Below the pieces are notes generated by a model. The model was given only the letters and a program-made list of their open reading frames with translations, was not told where the DNA came from and did not search any database. From Streptomyces formicae (GTDB lineage Bacteria; Actinomycetota; Actinomycetes; Streptomycetales; Streptomycetaceae), in the NCBI RefSeq assembly GCF_002556545.1, contig NZ_CP022685.1, positions 2,728,001 to 2,792,000 on the forward strand: a stretch of DNA of 64,000 bases, written 5' to 3'. Made by a program: the position numbers and the translations under genes. Below, in pieces: positions 1 through 6,987 of this stretch (positions within the stretch are counted from its first letter, which is position 1; each line of letters begins with the position of its first letter).

Positions 1-2
1 CG

Positions 3-659
3 GGCCGCCGCACGGAGACCCTGGAGGAGACGGCCGCCCTCGCCGCCGCGAAGGACGGCGCCGCCCTGTGCGTGCGCACCGACGTGGCGCGGCCCGAGGA
101 CGTGGCCGCGCTCTTCACGGCCGTGCGCGAGCGCTTCGGCCGCCTGGACCTGCTCTTCAACAACGCCGGTACGTTCGGTCCCGGCGGCGTCCCGGTCGAG
201 GAACTCCCCTACGACGCCTGGCGCCATGTCGTCGACACCAACCTCAACGGCGCGTTCCTGTGCGCGCAGGCCGCCTTCCGGCAGATGAAGGAGCAGGAGC
301 CGCAGGGCGGGCGGATCATCAACAACGGCTCGATCTCCGCGCACGCGCCGCGCCCGCACTCGGTGGCGTACACGGCGACGAAGCACGCCCTGACGGGCCT
401 GACCAAGTCCCTCTCGCTGGACGGCCGTCCGTACCGGATCGCGGTGGGGCAGATCGACATCGGCAACGCGGCGACCGACATGACCGAGCGCATGCAGTCG
501 GGGATCCTCCAGGCCAACGGCGAGCTCGCGGCCGAGCCGGTGATGGACGTGGCCGACGTGGCGCGCACGGTGCGGCACATGGCGGAGCTGCCGCTCGGGG
601 CGAACGTGCAGTTCGCGACGGTGCTCGCGACCAACATGCCGTACGTCGGGCGGGGCTGA
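3..659 (+). CDS. SDR-family oxidoreductase, 5'-truncated by window edge
   Basis: The frame is open from the first bases of the window, so the N-terminus with the nucleotide-binding glycine motif lies outside; about 218 residues are visible. Visible short-chain dehydrogenase marks are NNAG (strand 4), the catalytic Ser in NNGSIS and the Tyr-x-x-x-Lys pair in YTATK, followed by a normal C-terminal substrate region. Family knowledge says a cytosolic NAD(P)(H)-dependent oxidoreductase with unknown substrate. The following gene is separated by about 100 bp, so this is the last gene of whatever transcript it belongs to. It sits well outside the biosynthetic genes and I see no reason to link it to them. 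Confidence 0.9.
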   Translation, partial: GRRTETLEETAALAAAKDGAALCVRTDVARPEDVAALFTAVRERFGRLDLLFNNAGTFGPGGVPVEELPYDAWRHVVDTNLNGAFLCAQAAFRQMKEQEPQGGRIINNGSISAHAPRPHSVAYTATKHALTGLTKSLSLDGRPYRIAVGQIDIGNAATDMTERMQSGILQANGELAAEPVMDVADVARTVRHMAELPLGANVQFATVLATNMPYVGRG

Positions 660-765
660 GGCCGGAAACCTACACAAGTGGAATCGGACCTACCGCCTCA
701 ATCCCGCTCAGCGCACCCCGTATGCTCAGCTTCTCTCCACGAGAACTTCACACTTGGAGCACGCC

Positions 766-1236
766 TTGCGCATACGCACCGCCGCCCCCGCCGTCCTCGC
801 GGCCACCGCCCTTTCGGTGTCGCTGCTCGCCGCCTCGCCCGCGTCGGCGGCGGCCGCCCGGCACCAGGGCGGACTGCACCTCGGATACATCCAGTACGAC
901 AGCCCGGGCCGTGACACCCGCAGCAACTCCTCGCTGAACGCGGAGTGGGTGAACATCCACAACAGCTCCCGCTCCGCGGTCCAGCTCAAGGGCTACAAGC
1001 TCAAGGACAACACCGGCTACACGTACACCTTCGGCAGTTACAAGATCGGCGCGGGCAAGACCGTCAAGGTCCGCACCGGCAAGGGGTCCAACGCCTCGGG
1101 CGTGCGCTACTGGGGCCGCGGCAGCTACGTCTGGAACAACACCAGCGACAAGGCCCGCCTCGTCAAGCCGAGCGGCTCGCTCCAGGACTCCTGCTCCTGG
1201 ACGCGCGGCGACCACGGGTACAAGAACTGCCACTGA
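766..1236 (+). CDS. Secreted lamin-tail-domain (LTD) protein
   Basis: This 156-residue protein opens with a signal peptide (basic MRIRT, a hydrophobic Ala/Leu core, cleavage near ASA-AAA) and continues as one lamin tail domain: a beta-rich stretch with AEWVNIHN, LKGYKLKDN and YTFGSYKIGAGKTVKVRTGKG. Two Cys near the C-terminus could form a disulfide. I chose the TTG at 766 because GGAG lies six bases before it; an in-frame TTG at 754 has no ribosome site. Bacterial LTD proteins are exported and often associated with surfaces or nucleases, but there is no catalytic domain here and the role is unknown. Common in Streptomyces genomes. Confidence 0.85.
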   Translation: MRIRTAAPAVLAATALSVSLLAASPASAAAARHQGGLHLGYIQYDSPGRDTRSNSSLNAEWVNIHNSSRSAVQLKGYKLKDNTGYTYTFGSYKIGAGKTVKVRTGKGSNASGVRYWGRGSYVWNNTSDKARLVKPSGSLQDSCSWTRGDHGYKNCH

Positions 1237-1285
1237 CCATCACGAAGGGGAGGGGGCAGGGCGACCGCTCCGCGAAGGACCGGAA

Positions 1286-1305
1286 CCCGCGGTTGGGGCC
1301 GCGGG
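1286..1305. terminator. Short GC hairpin after the LTD gene
   Basis: Seven-base arms (CCCGCGG and CCGCGGG) flank a six-base loop between the LTD gene and the PhzF-like gene. No T-run follows, as is usual in Streptomyces. It could be a weak terminator for the upstream gene. Confidence 0.35.
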
Positions 1306-1339
1306 AATCTCCCGGGGCGCGGAGTGGTTGCCCTGCGAC

Positions 1340-2224
1340 ATGACGACGAACAACGCCGCGGACTCCCCCGGCACCGGACCCGACGTGCTGCGCTACACCG
1401 CCTTCACCACCGACCCCGCGGGCGGCAACCCCGCCGGGGTCGTCCTCGACGCGGCGGGCCTGGACGACGCGGCGATGCTCGCGATCGCGGCCGAACTCGG
1501 CTACAGCGAGACAGCGTTCCTCACCCCGGACCCGGCCGGCGCCGAACGGGCCTACGCCGTCCGCTACTTCAGCCCCAAGGCCGAGGTCCCCTTCTGCGGA
1601 CACGCCACCGTGGCCACCGCGGTGGCGCTCGCCGAGCGGGACGGAGCAGGTGAGTTCGTGTTCGCGACGCGGGCGGGCACGGTGCCGGTGACGGTCTCCG
1701 GCGCGGCGGACGTGCTGCGGGCCACGCTCACCAGCGTCGCGCCGCGCGTCGAGGCGGCCGCCGGGGACGACGTCACCGAGGCGCTCGCCGCGCTCGGCTG
1801 GGGCGCGGACGAGCTGGACGGCGCCCTGCCGCCGCGCATCGCGTTCGCGGGCGCCCGCCACCTCGTGCTCGCCGCCGCGACACGGGCGCGCCTCGCCGAC
1901 CTCTCGTACGACTTCGCGCGCCTCGAAGCGCTGATGCGCCGCCTGGACCTGACCACCGTCCAACTGGTGTGGCGCGAGAGCGACTTCGTCTTCCACGTGC
2001 GCGACCCGTTCCCGGTCGGCGGCGTCGTGGAGGACCCGGCGACGGGCGCGGCGGCCGCGGCCTTCGGTGCCTACGCGCGCGAACTCGGCCTGGTACCGGC
2101 CGACGCGGAGCTCACCCTGTACCAGGGCGCGGACATGGGCAGGCCCGGGGTGCTGACGGTGACGCTGCGGGACGGGGAGGAGCGGGTGCGGGTGACCGGC
2201 TCGGCGGTGCGCATCCCGTCCTGA
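1340..2224 (+). CDS. PhzF-family isomerase/epimerase-like protein
   Basis: This 294-residue protein has the two-lobed PhzF/diaminopimelate-epimerase-like fold marks: GGNPAGVV near the N-terminus, the catalytic Glu in GYSETAFL, FCGHATVA closing the first lobe and DPATGAAAAA in the second. PhzF itself isomerises trans-2,3-dihydro-3-hydroxyanthranilate in phenazine synthesis, but most Streptomyces homologues stand alone and have no known substrate; no phenazine genes are nearby. The ATG at 1340 is preferred by homology; a TTG at 1328 sits closer to a GGAG and could be used instead, adding four residues. Cytosolic. The function call rests on family motifs only. Confidence 0.88.
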   Translation: MTTNNAADSPGTGPDVLRYTAFTTDPAGGNPAGVVLDAAGLDDAAMLAIAAELGYSETAFLTPDPAGAERAYAVRYFSPKAEVPFCGHATVATAVALAERDGAGEFVFATRAGTVPVTVSGAADVLRATLTSVAPRVEAAAGDDVTEALAALGWGADELDGALPPRIAFAGARHLVLAAATRARLADLSYDFARLEALMRRLDLTTVQLVWRESDFVFHVRDPFPVGGVVEDPATGAAAAAFGAYARELGLVPADAELTLYQGADMGRPGVLTVTLRDGEERVRVTGSAVRIPS

Positions 2225-2239
2225 CGCTCCCGCTCGGCG

Positions 2240-2566
2240 TCAGGCCTGGCCGGTCTCGAAGCGGGAGATCCTGCCCGCGTCGTCGACGGTGAAGCTCCAC
2301 TTCGTGCGCATCTCGCCCCAGGTGTCGTTCCGGTACGAGACGAGCAGCGTGCGGCCGCCGTCCGACTCCGACTCGACGTCCATGTGGCCGTTGCAGGAGA
2401 AGATCTCCCGCTCGGTCCAGTCGGCGACGTCCCGGTCGGAGCCGTCGTCGGCCATGGTCGCGCCGGGCGCGAGCAGGGCGTTGAAGGCGTCCTTGTCGTG
2501 GGCGTTCACGGCGGTGACGAAGGCGCGGACCAGGGGGTCGGCGAGCCGGTTCACTTGGATGCTCAT
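2240..2566 (-). CDS. SnoaL/NTF2-like small protein
   Basis: A 108-residue protein with the cone-shaped NTF2-like pattern: an N-terminal helix (VRAFVTAVNAHDKDAFNALL), then a run of alternating hydrophobic strands (TLLVSYRND, KWSFTVDDAGRISRFE). Family members range from polyketide cyclases to ketosteroid isomerases and stress proteins, so no reaction can be assigned. It is convergent with the PhzF-like gene, 15 bases away. Start ATG at 2566. Probably cytosolic; no signal peptide. Confidence 0.8.
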   Translation of the reverse strand: MSIQVNRLADPLVRAFVTAVNAHDKDAFNALLAPGATMADDGSDRDVADWTEREIFSCNGHMDVESESDGGRTLLVSYRNDTWGEMRTKWSFTVDDAGRISRFETGQA

Positions 2567-2610
2567 GGGGCCACGGTCACACCGGGGCATCCCCGGCGCC
2601 ACCGGTACGG

Positions 2611-2742
2611 GCCCCGTCAGGGGCGCGGGGAACTGCGCGAGCAACCACGAAAGAGCCGCAGCCGCGACTGCCGGGCCCTCGGCAGACGCGACTGCGGCTC
2701 GTCGCGCGCTGAGCGCGCAGTTCCCCGCGCCCCTGACGGGGC
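2611..2742. repeat. Large inverted repeat with perfect 29-bp arms
   Basis: The bases at 2611-2639 and 2714-2742 are exact reverse complements over 29 bp and contain GGGGCGCGGGGAACTGCGCG, a motif that recurs in Streptomyces intergenic regions. The loop contains a second, smaller inverted repeat (GAGCCGCAG at 2653-2661 and CTGCGGCTC at 2692-2700), so a long cruciform or transcript hairpin is possible. It lies between two divergently transcribed genes, where a simple terminator is not needed. Confidence 0.85.
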
Positions 2743-2845
2743 CGGACGTGTGTCACCCGGACGGCCCCGTGCACAGGGTGCGCCGCGTCGCCCCGATGGA
2801 CGGTGGGAGGGACCCGACCGCCCTCGGAGAGACCCGGGAGTCCCC

Positions 2846-3373
2846 ATGACCTGCTCATGCCTCGACCGACGCGACCTCGGCCTGCTGCTGCTTCGCGCGG
2901 GGACCGGCGGGGTGCTCGCCGCGCACGGCGCCCAGAAGCTGTTCGGCTGGTTCGGCGGCGGGGGCATCGAGGGCACCGGTGCCTTCATGGAGTCGGTCGG
3001 GTACGCGCCGGGCAAGCTGAACGCGATGGTCGCGGGGGTCGCGGAGGCGGGCGGCGGCGTCCTGCTCGCGCTGGGCCTCGCGACACCCGCGGCGGGCGCG
3101 GCGGCGGCAGGGGCGATGGCGGGCGCCACGGCCGTCCACGCGCCGAACGGCTTCTTCAGCCAGGGCGGCGGCTACGAGTACCCGGCCTTCCTCGGCCTGA
3201 CCGCGGCGGCCCTCGCGGTGACGGGCCCCGGCCGCTACTCCGCCGACCACGCCCTGGGCCACGCCCTCAACCGCACCTGGATGGTCCCCGCGGCCCTCGC
3301 GGGCACGGCGATCGGCGTACTCATGACGCTGGGGGCCAGGAAGAGGACGGTGGACGAGGGAGAGGGCTCGTAA
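2846..3373 (+). CDS. DoxX-family membrane protein
   Basis: A 175-residue integral membrane protein with about four hydrophobic helices and the DoxX signature at the start of helix 1 to 2: LLLRAGTGGVLAAHGAQKLFGWFGG, then GTGAFMESVGY, followed by Ala/Gly-rich helices and a basic cytoplasmic tail (ARKRTVDEGEGS). The family includes subunits of thiosulfate:quinone oxidoreductase and redox-related proteins; actinobacterial single copies are poorly characterised. Start ATG 2846 has GGGAG five bases upstream. It stands alone, after the large inverted repeat. Confidence 0.88.
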   Translation: MTCSCLDRRDLGLLLLRAGTGGVLAAHGAQKLFGWFGGGGIEGTGAFMESVGYAPGKLNAMVAGVAEAGGGVLLALGLATPAAGAAAAGAMAGATAVHAPNGFFSQGGGYEYPAFLGLTAAALAVTGPGRYSADHALGHALNRTWMVPAALAGTAIGVLMTLGARKRTVDEGEGS

Positions 3374-3429
3374 GGGGCACCGCAAATTCGTTGTCCACCG
3401 GAGCCATCGGCACGTTAGCGTCCACGGCC

Positions 3430-4242
3430 ATGACCATGGATTCCAGCACTCCCACCGCTCCAGGCACCCCCGACTCCCCCGCCCAGGACGGACCCCCACG
3501 ACTCACACGGCTCGCCTTTCACGGGCCGCTCTCCGAGGCGCGTGCGGGACGGATGGTCCAGCGGCTCGTGGCGAGCGAGCCGCGTTCCGTGCTCGATCTC
3601 GGGTGCGGGTGGGGCGAGTTGATGCTGCGGATCCTCGACGAGGCGCCGGGGGCCAGCGGGGTCGGGATCGACCTGAACGGGGAGGACCTGGCCCGGGGGC
3701 GCGCGAACGCCGAGGAGCGCGGGCTCGGCGGGCGCGTCGAGTTCGTCCAGGAGTCGGCCACCGACACCGCGCACGGCCCCGCCGACGTCGTGCTCTGCCT
3801 CGGCGCCGGTCACGCCCTCAGCTCCGCCGCATTGCCCCTGGCCACGGTGGAGGCGCTGCGTGCCCTTCGCGGCCTGGTGAACCCCGGCGGCCGCGTCGTG
3901 CTCGGCGAGGGGTTCTGGCAGCGCACGCCGACCGCCGCCGAGCTCGCCGCGATGTGGCCGGACGCCCGCGCCGACGAACACCTCTCCCTCGGCGACCTGG
4001 TGGACGCGGCGATCGAGGCGGGGTTCCGCCCGCTGTGGGTGGAGGCGGCGAACGACGAGGAGTGGGAGGAGTTCGAATCCGCCTACCGCTCCGACGCCGA
4101 GGAGTGGCTGGCCTCGCACCCCGACCACCCGCTGGCCGCCGAGACGCGCGCGAAGGTCGACACCCAGCGTGCCAGCTGGCTGCGCGGCTACCGCGGGGTG
4201 CTGGGCATCGCGTATCTGACCTTGGTGCCGGTCGTCGACTGA
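3430..4242 (+). CDS. SAM-dependent class I methyltransferase
   Basis: A 270-residue protein with the class I methyltransferase fold: motif I VLDLGCGWGEL around residue 56, GVGIDLNGEDL as the acidic strand-2 loop, then ADVVLCLGAGHAL and a post-motif GRVVLGEGFWQRTP. The DE-rich segment near residue 205 and the C-terminal helix are typical of small-molecule methyltransferases. Substrate unknown. It lies 57 bp after the DoxX gene on the same strand and could share its transcript. Starts at the ATG at 3430; a second ATG two codons on is equally possible. Confidence 0.87.
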   Translation: MTMDSSTPTAPGTPDSPAQDGPPRLTRLAFHGPLSEARAGRMVQRLVASEPRSVLDLGCGWGELMLRILDEAPGASGVGIDLNGEDLARGRANAEERGLGGRVEFVQESATDTAHGPADVVLCLGAGHALSSAALPLATVEALRALRGLVNPGGRVVLGEGFWQRTPTAAELAAMWPDARADEHLSLGDLVDAAIEAGFRPLWVEAANDEEWEEFESAYRSDAEEWLASHPDHPLAAETRAKVDTQRASWLRGYRGVLGIAYLTLVPVVD

Positions 4243-4263
4243 CGCCTACATCTCCTACGCCCC

Positions 4264-5208
4264 CTACGTCCCCTGTCCGAACCACGTCTCGGCGAGCGCG
4301 TCGAGACGCGGTGCGGGCGGGGCGGGCAGTTCCCGGAGGTACCAGGGCAGATTGCTGTACACGTGGAGCAGGGTGTACGCGAGGAGTTGGCGCGGATCGT
4401 ACGTCCTGCCGTACGCCTTCATGAAGCGCGCGAGCAGCCCCGGCTCGGCGCGCGTGACGAAGAGGCCGACGCCCACGAAGTCGTACGCCCGGTCCCCGAT
4501 CATGGCGGGCTCGAAGTCGAGGAGTCCGGTGAGCCGCCAGCCGTCGGCGGGTTCGACGGTCAGGTGCTGGCGCATGAACTCGGTGTGCAGCAGGGCGTGT
4601 TGAGCCGCCGCGCCGTCGGTGGCGCACGGCAGGGTGACGGAGGCCAGGAAGTCGGGGATCTGGTCGAGCCACTCCGGGGAGAGTCCGCGCTCGCGCTGCC
4701 GCTCGACCGCGCGGGACCGCTGCCGTTCGAGGAACGCGCCCCAGTCGCCGGGTCCCAGGACGTCGGCGAGCGGCTCGGGGTCGAGCGCGTGCAGCGCGGC
4801 GAGCGTCTCGGCGGCCTCGGTGACCACGCGCTCCCGGGCGGCGCGCGGGGCGCGCGGCCAGGCGGTGGCGAGGTCCTCGCCGGTCAGGCGGGACATCAGG
4901 ACGTAGCGCCAGCCGTTCTCGTACGCCCCGGCGGCGTGCACCCGGGGCGTGGGGACGGGGAGGCGGCCCTCGACGTGGCTCAGCACGCGGGCCTCCGTGA
5001 TGCCGTCCTGAGCGGCGGCCGCGGGGAAGAGCTTCAGCACGTGCTCGTCACCGACGGCGTAGACCGGCTGCGAGCCCTCCGGGTAGCGGGTCAGGGACGC
5101 CCCGGCGAGACCGAGCCCGGCGCAGAGGTCGGCGGCACCGGGCCGCATGACCGTCTCGTCGGGGACGACGCGGTCCCAGTCCTCCTCAGTGATCACCTCG
5201 GGCAGCAT
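4264..5208 (-). CDS. Aminoglycoside-phosphotransferase-like protein with altered catalytic motif
   Basis: A 314-residue APH/choline-kinase-like protein. The N-lobe has LTRYPEGSQPVYAVGDEHVLKLF with the ATP-binding Lys, and the C-lobe has the metal-binding LLDFEPAMIGDRAYDF. The catalytic loop that normally reads HGDxxxxN is here HTEFMRQHL, so the general-base Asp is Glu and the metal-ligand Asn is His. Hygromycin-type relatives (HADFGSNN) keep the Asp. This may still phosphorylate a small molecule, or may have lost activity. It is convergent with the methyltransferase gene (21 bp apart). It is not close enough to the cluster to be called a self-resistance gene. Confidence 0.82.
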   Translation of the reverse strand: MLPEVITEEDWDRVVPDETVMRPGAADLCAGLGLAGASLTRYPEGSQPVYAVGDEHVLKLFPAAAAQDGITEARVLSHVEGRLPVPTPRVHAAGAYENGWRYVLMSRLTGEDLATAWPRAPRAARERVVTEAAETLAALHALDPEPLADVLGPGDWGAFLERQRSRAVERQRERGLSPEWLDQIPDFLASVTLPCATDGAAAQHALLHTEFMRQHLTVEPADGWRLTGLLDFEPAMIGDRAYDFVGVGLFVTRAEPGLLARFMKAYGRTYDPRQLLAYTLLHVYSNLPWYLRELPAPPAPRLDALAETWFGQGT

Positions 5209-5346
5209 GACCGGCACCGTACTCGCTACCGAAGTAGGGCCGCGAGCGACTTTCGGCGGCAGCGACGGGCGGTGCCGGAGCCCTAGCGTCCCGGGGGAAG
5301 GCGGTCGACGGCGGCGCGCCCACGGGGACGAACGGAGCACCACGGG

Positions 5347-6105
5347 ATGCTGGACGAACGGTTCCGCGAAGGAGAAGGGGCAGGAGAGGGCGTAGGGCAG
5401 AAGGGCGCGCGTGCGGGTGTGCGCGGGGGGACGACCTCGCTCGGTCACCCGCGCGGGGATCTGCTCCTGCTGCTCGTCGGCCTCCCCGCCGTCGGCCTCG
5501 TGCTCGGCCTCGCGCTGCCCCGGCTCGCCCGCTGGGCCTCCGGATCGCCGGTGCTCCCCTGGCGGAACGCCGTCGAGTTCGTCGGCGGGCTCGACGCGCT
5601 CTGGCAGACCGGGCTCGTCATGGTGGCCGGGCTCGCGGCGGGCGTCGTCCTCGCCTTCATCGCGCTCGCCGAGGACATGACGCTGGAGCTGACCGACACA
5701 CAGGTCCGGATCAAGCGGGGCGACGAGCCGCGGACCTTCCGACGGGCGGACGTCTCCGCGGTGTTCGTCGACGGCAAGGAGCTCGTACTGCTCGACGCCG
5801 ACTCCGGCGAACTCGTGCGCGGCGGGCACGCGCCGCGCGCCGCCGCGCTGGCCGAGGCGTTCCGCGCGCACGGCTACCCGTGGCGGGACGGCGACCCCTA
5901 CGCGTCGCACTTCCACCGCTGGATCCCCGGCACCCCCGACCTGCCCGCCGAGGTGCACGCGCTGCTCGCGGCGCGGAAGGCCGCGCTGAAGCGGGACGCC
6001 GGGCAGGACGCGCGGGACCTGACGGGGATGGCGCGGGGCCTCGGCTACGTCGTTCGCGACGAGGGCAAGGAGCAGTACTGGCGCGCGCTGGCCACCGGGG
6101 CGTGA
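5347..6105 (+). CDS. YqeB-like two-helix membrane protein
   Basis: This 252-residue protein has a Gly-rich N-terminus, two hydrophobic helices (about residues 38-60 and 88-110: LLLLLVGLPAVGLVLGLAL and GLVMVAGLAAGVVLAFIAL) and then a soluble domain that begins like a bacterial PH domain (LELTDTQVRIKRGDEPRTFRRADVSAVFVDG). The rest is an alpha-helical tail. The arrangement matches the YqeB/PH-domain membrane proteins of actinobacteria, whose function is not established. It is divergent from the phosphotransferase-like gene. Confidence 0.75.
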   Translation: MLDERFREGEGAGEGVGQKGARAGVRGGTTSLGHPRGDLLLLLVGLPAVGLVLGLALPRLARWASGSPVLPWRNAVEFVGGLDALWQTGLVMVAGLAAGVVLAFIALAEDMTLELTDTQVRIKRGDEPRTFRRADVSAVFVDGKELVLLDADSGELVRGGHAPRAAALAEAFRAHGYPWRDGDPYASHFHRWIPGTPDLPAEVHALLAARKAALKRDAGQDARDLTGMARGLGYVVRDEGKEQYWRALATGA

Positions 6106-6139
6106 CCGGCGGGGCCGGACAGCGCGGGACACGGCGGAA

Positions 6140-6166
6140 GGCGGCTCCCGTCCCCGGGGAGCCGCC
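6140..6166. terminator. Bidirectional hairpin terminator
   Basis: Ten-base arms (GGCGGCTCCC and GGGAGCCGCC) enclose a seven-base loop between two convergent genes ending at 6105 and 6206. Position and symmetry fit a terminator serving both. Confidence 0.75.
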
Positions 6167-6205
6167 CGGCGTGCGTGCCGTGCCGCGCGCGTCAGGACGC
6201 GTGGG

Positions 6206-6706
6206 TCAGAACACGAACGGCCCCGGTGTCTGCGCCGACGTCGCGTTGCAGGTCACGGTGATGCCGAGGACCACGATCTTCAGGGACTTGCCTTCGAGGC
6301 TGTCGCCCGAGGCGACGGTCCCCTTGAGCGGTCCCGTGGAGACGGCGCCGCCCGCGGGGATGGCCGGGTTGGCGTTGCCGGTGAAGTCGGTGGTGCCGCT
6401 GCCGTTCTTGGTCAGGGTGAGCGTCGAGTTGACGGAGCCCGCGCCGATGTCGATGGGAGCGGTGATCGCGGAGGTGGACACCTCGATGGTCGCGTTGGTG
6501 CCGTCCTGGGCGGCGGTGAGCGTCGCCGTTCCCGAGCCGTAGGACCCGCAGTCGAAGGAGAGGGTGGCGGACTGCGGCTCCACCGCGCCTGCCGCGGGTG
6601 CCATCGCGAGGGCACCGGCGGCGAGCGCGCCCGCGGCCAGTGCGGCGCCTATGCCGGTGCGGGCCGTGCGTCCGGTGCCGCCCGTGCCGAATCTGCCGTG
6701 TCGCAT
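6206..6706 (-). CDS. Small secreted beta-rich protein
   Basis: A 166-residue protein with a long signal peptide (basic RFGTGGTGRTART, an Ala/Gly core, cleavage near AGA-VEP). The mature part is Thr/Ser/Gly-rich and strongly beta-patterned (TLSFDCGSYGSGTATLTAAQ, LKIVVLGITVTCNAT), with two Cys likely forming a disulfide. No catalytic motif is visible. Streptomyces secrete many such proteins of unknown role. The 5' side contains G-rich near-repeats (GTGGGGxx) at 6720-6825 which may be part of its promoter region. Confidence 0.8.
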   Translation of the reverse strand: MRHGRFGTGGTGRTARTGIGAALAAGALAAGALAMAPAAGAVEPQSATLSFDCGSYGSGTATLTAAQDGTNATIEVSTSAITAPIDIGAGSVNSTLTLTKNGSGTTDFTGNANPAIPAGGAVSTGPLKGTVASGDSLEGKSLKIVVLGITVTCNATSAQTPGPFVF

Positions 6707-6900
6707 GGAGGACCTGCCTTCATGGTGGGGGGATCAAGCGGGGGTGGAGCAGGTGCGGTTGATCAGGTGAAGCTGATCAGGTGGGGACCGATCATGTGGG
6801 GGGTGGAGATGTGGGGGGGGAGATGTCGGTGCGGAACGCGGGTGCCCTTCGCTCGCCCTGACGGGTCGTCAGCACTCCGGATCGCTGCCCATTGAGGCAC

Positions 6901-6937
6901 AGGATCCCGGGGACGGCAAGGCCGTCCCCGGGATCCT
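6901..6937. terminator. Perfect 17-bp hairpin at the end of the PKS-NRPS operon
   Basis: AGGATCCCGGGGACGGC, a 3-base loop and its exact reverse complement. It lies 51 bp past the stop codon of the NRPS gene and is the likely transcription stop of the MFS-PKS-NRPS operon. Confidence 0.85.
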
Positions 6938-6987
6938 TGACATGTCACGACCAATACCGGTCGAGCCGTGTCGGCCCCCCGCCCGCG

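Noticed and set aside
4264..5208. Self-resistance gene of the cluster
   Set aside because: It lies 1.8 kb outside the cluster beyond terminators, and its catalytic residues are altered.
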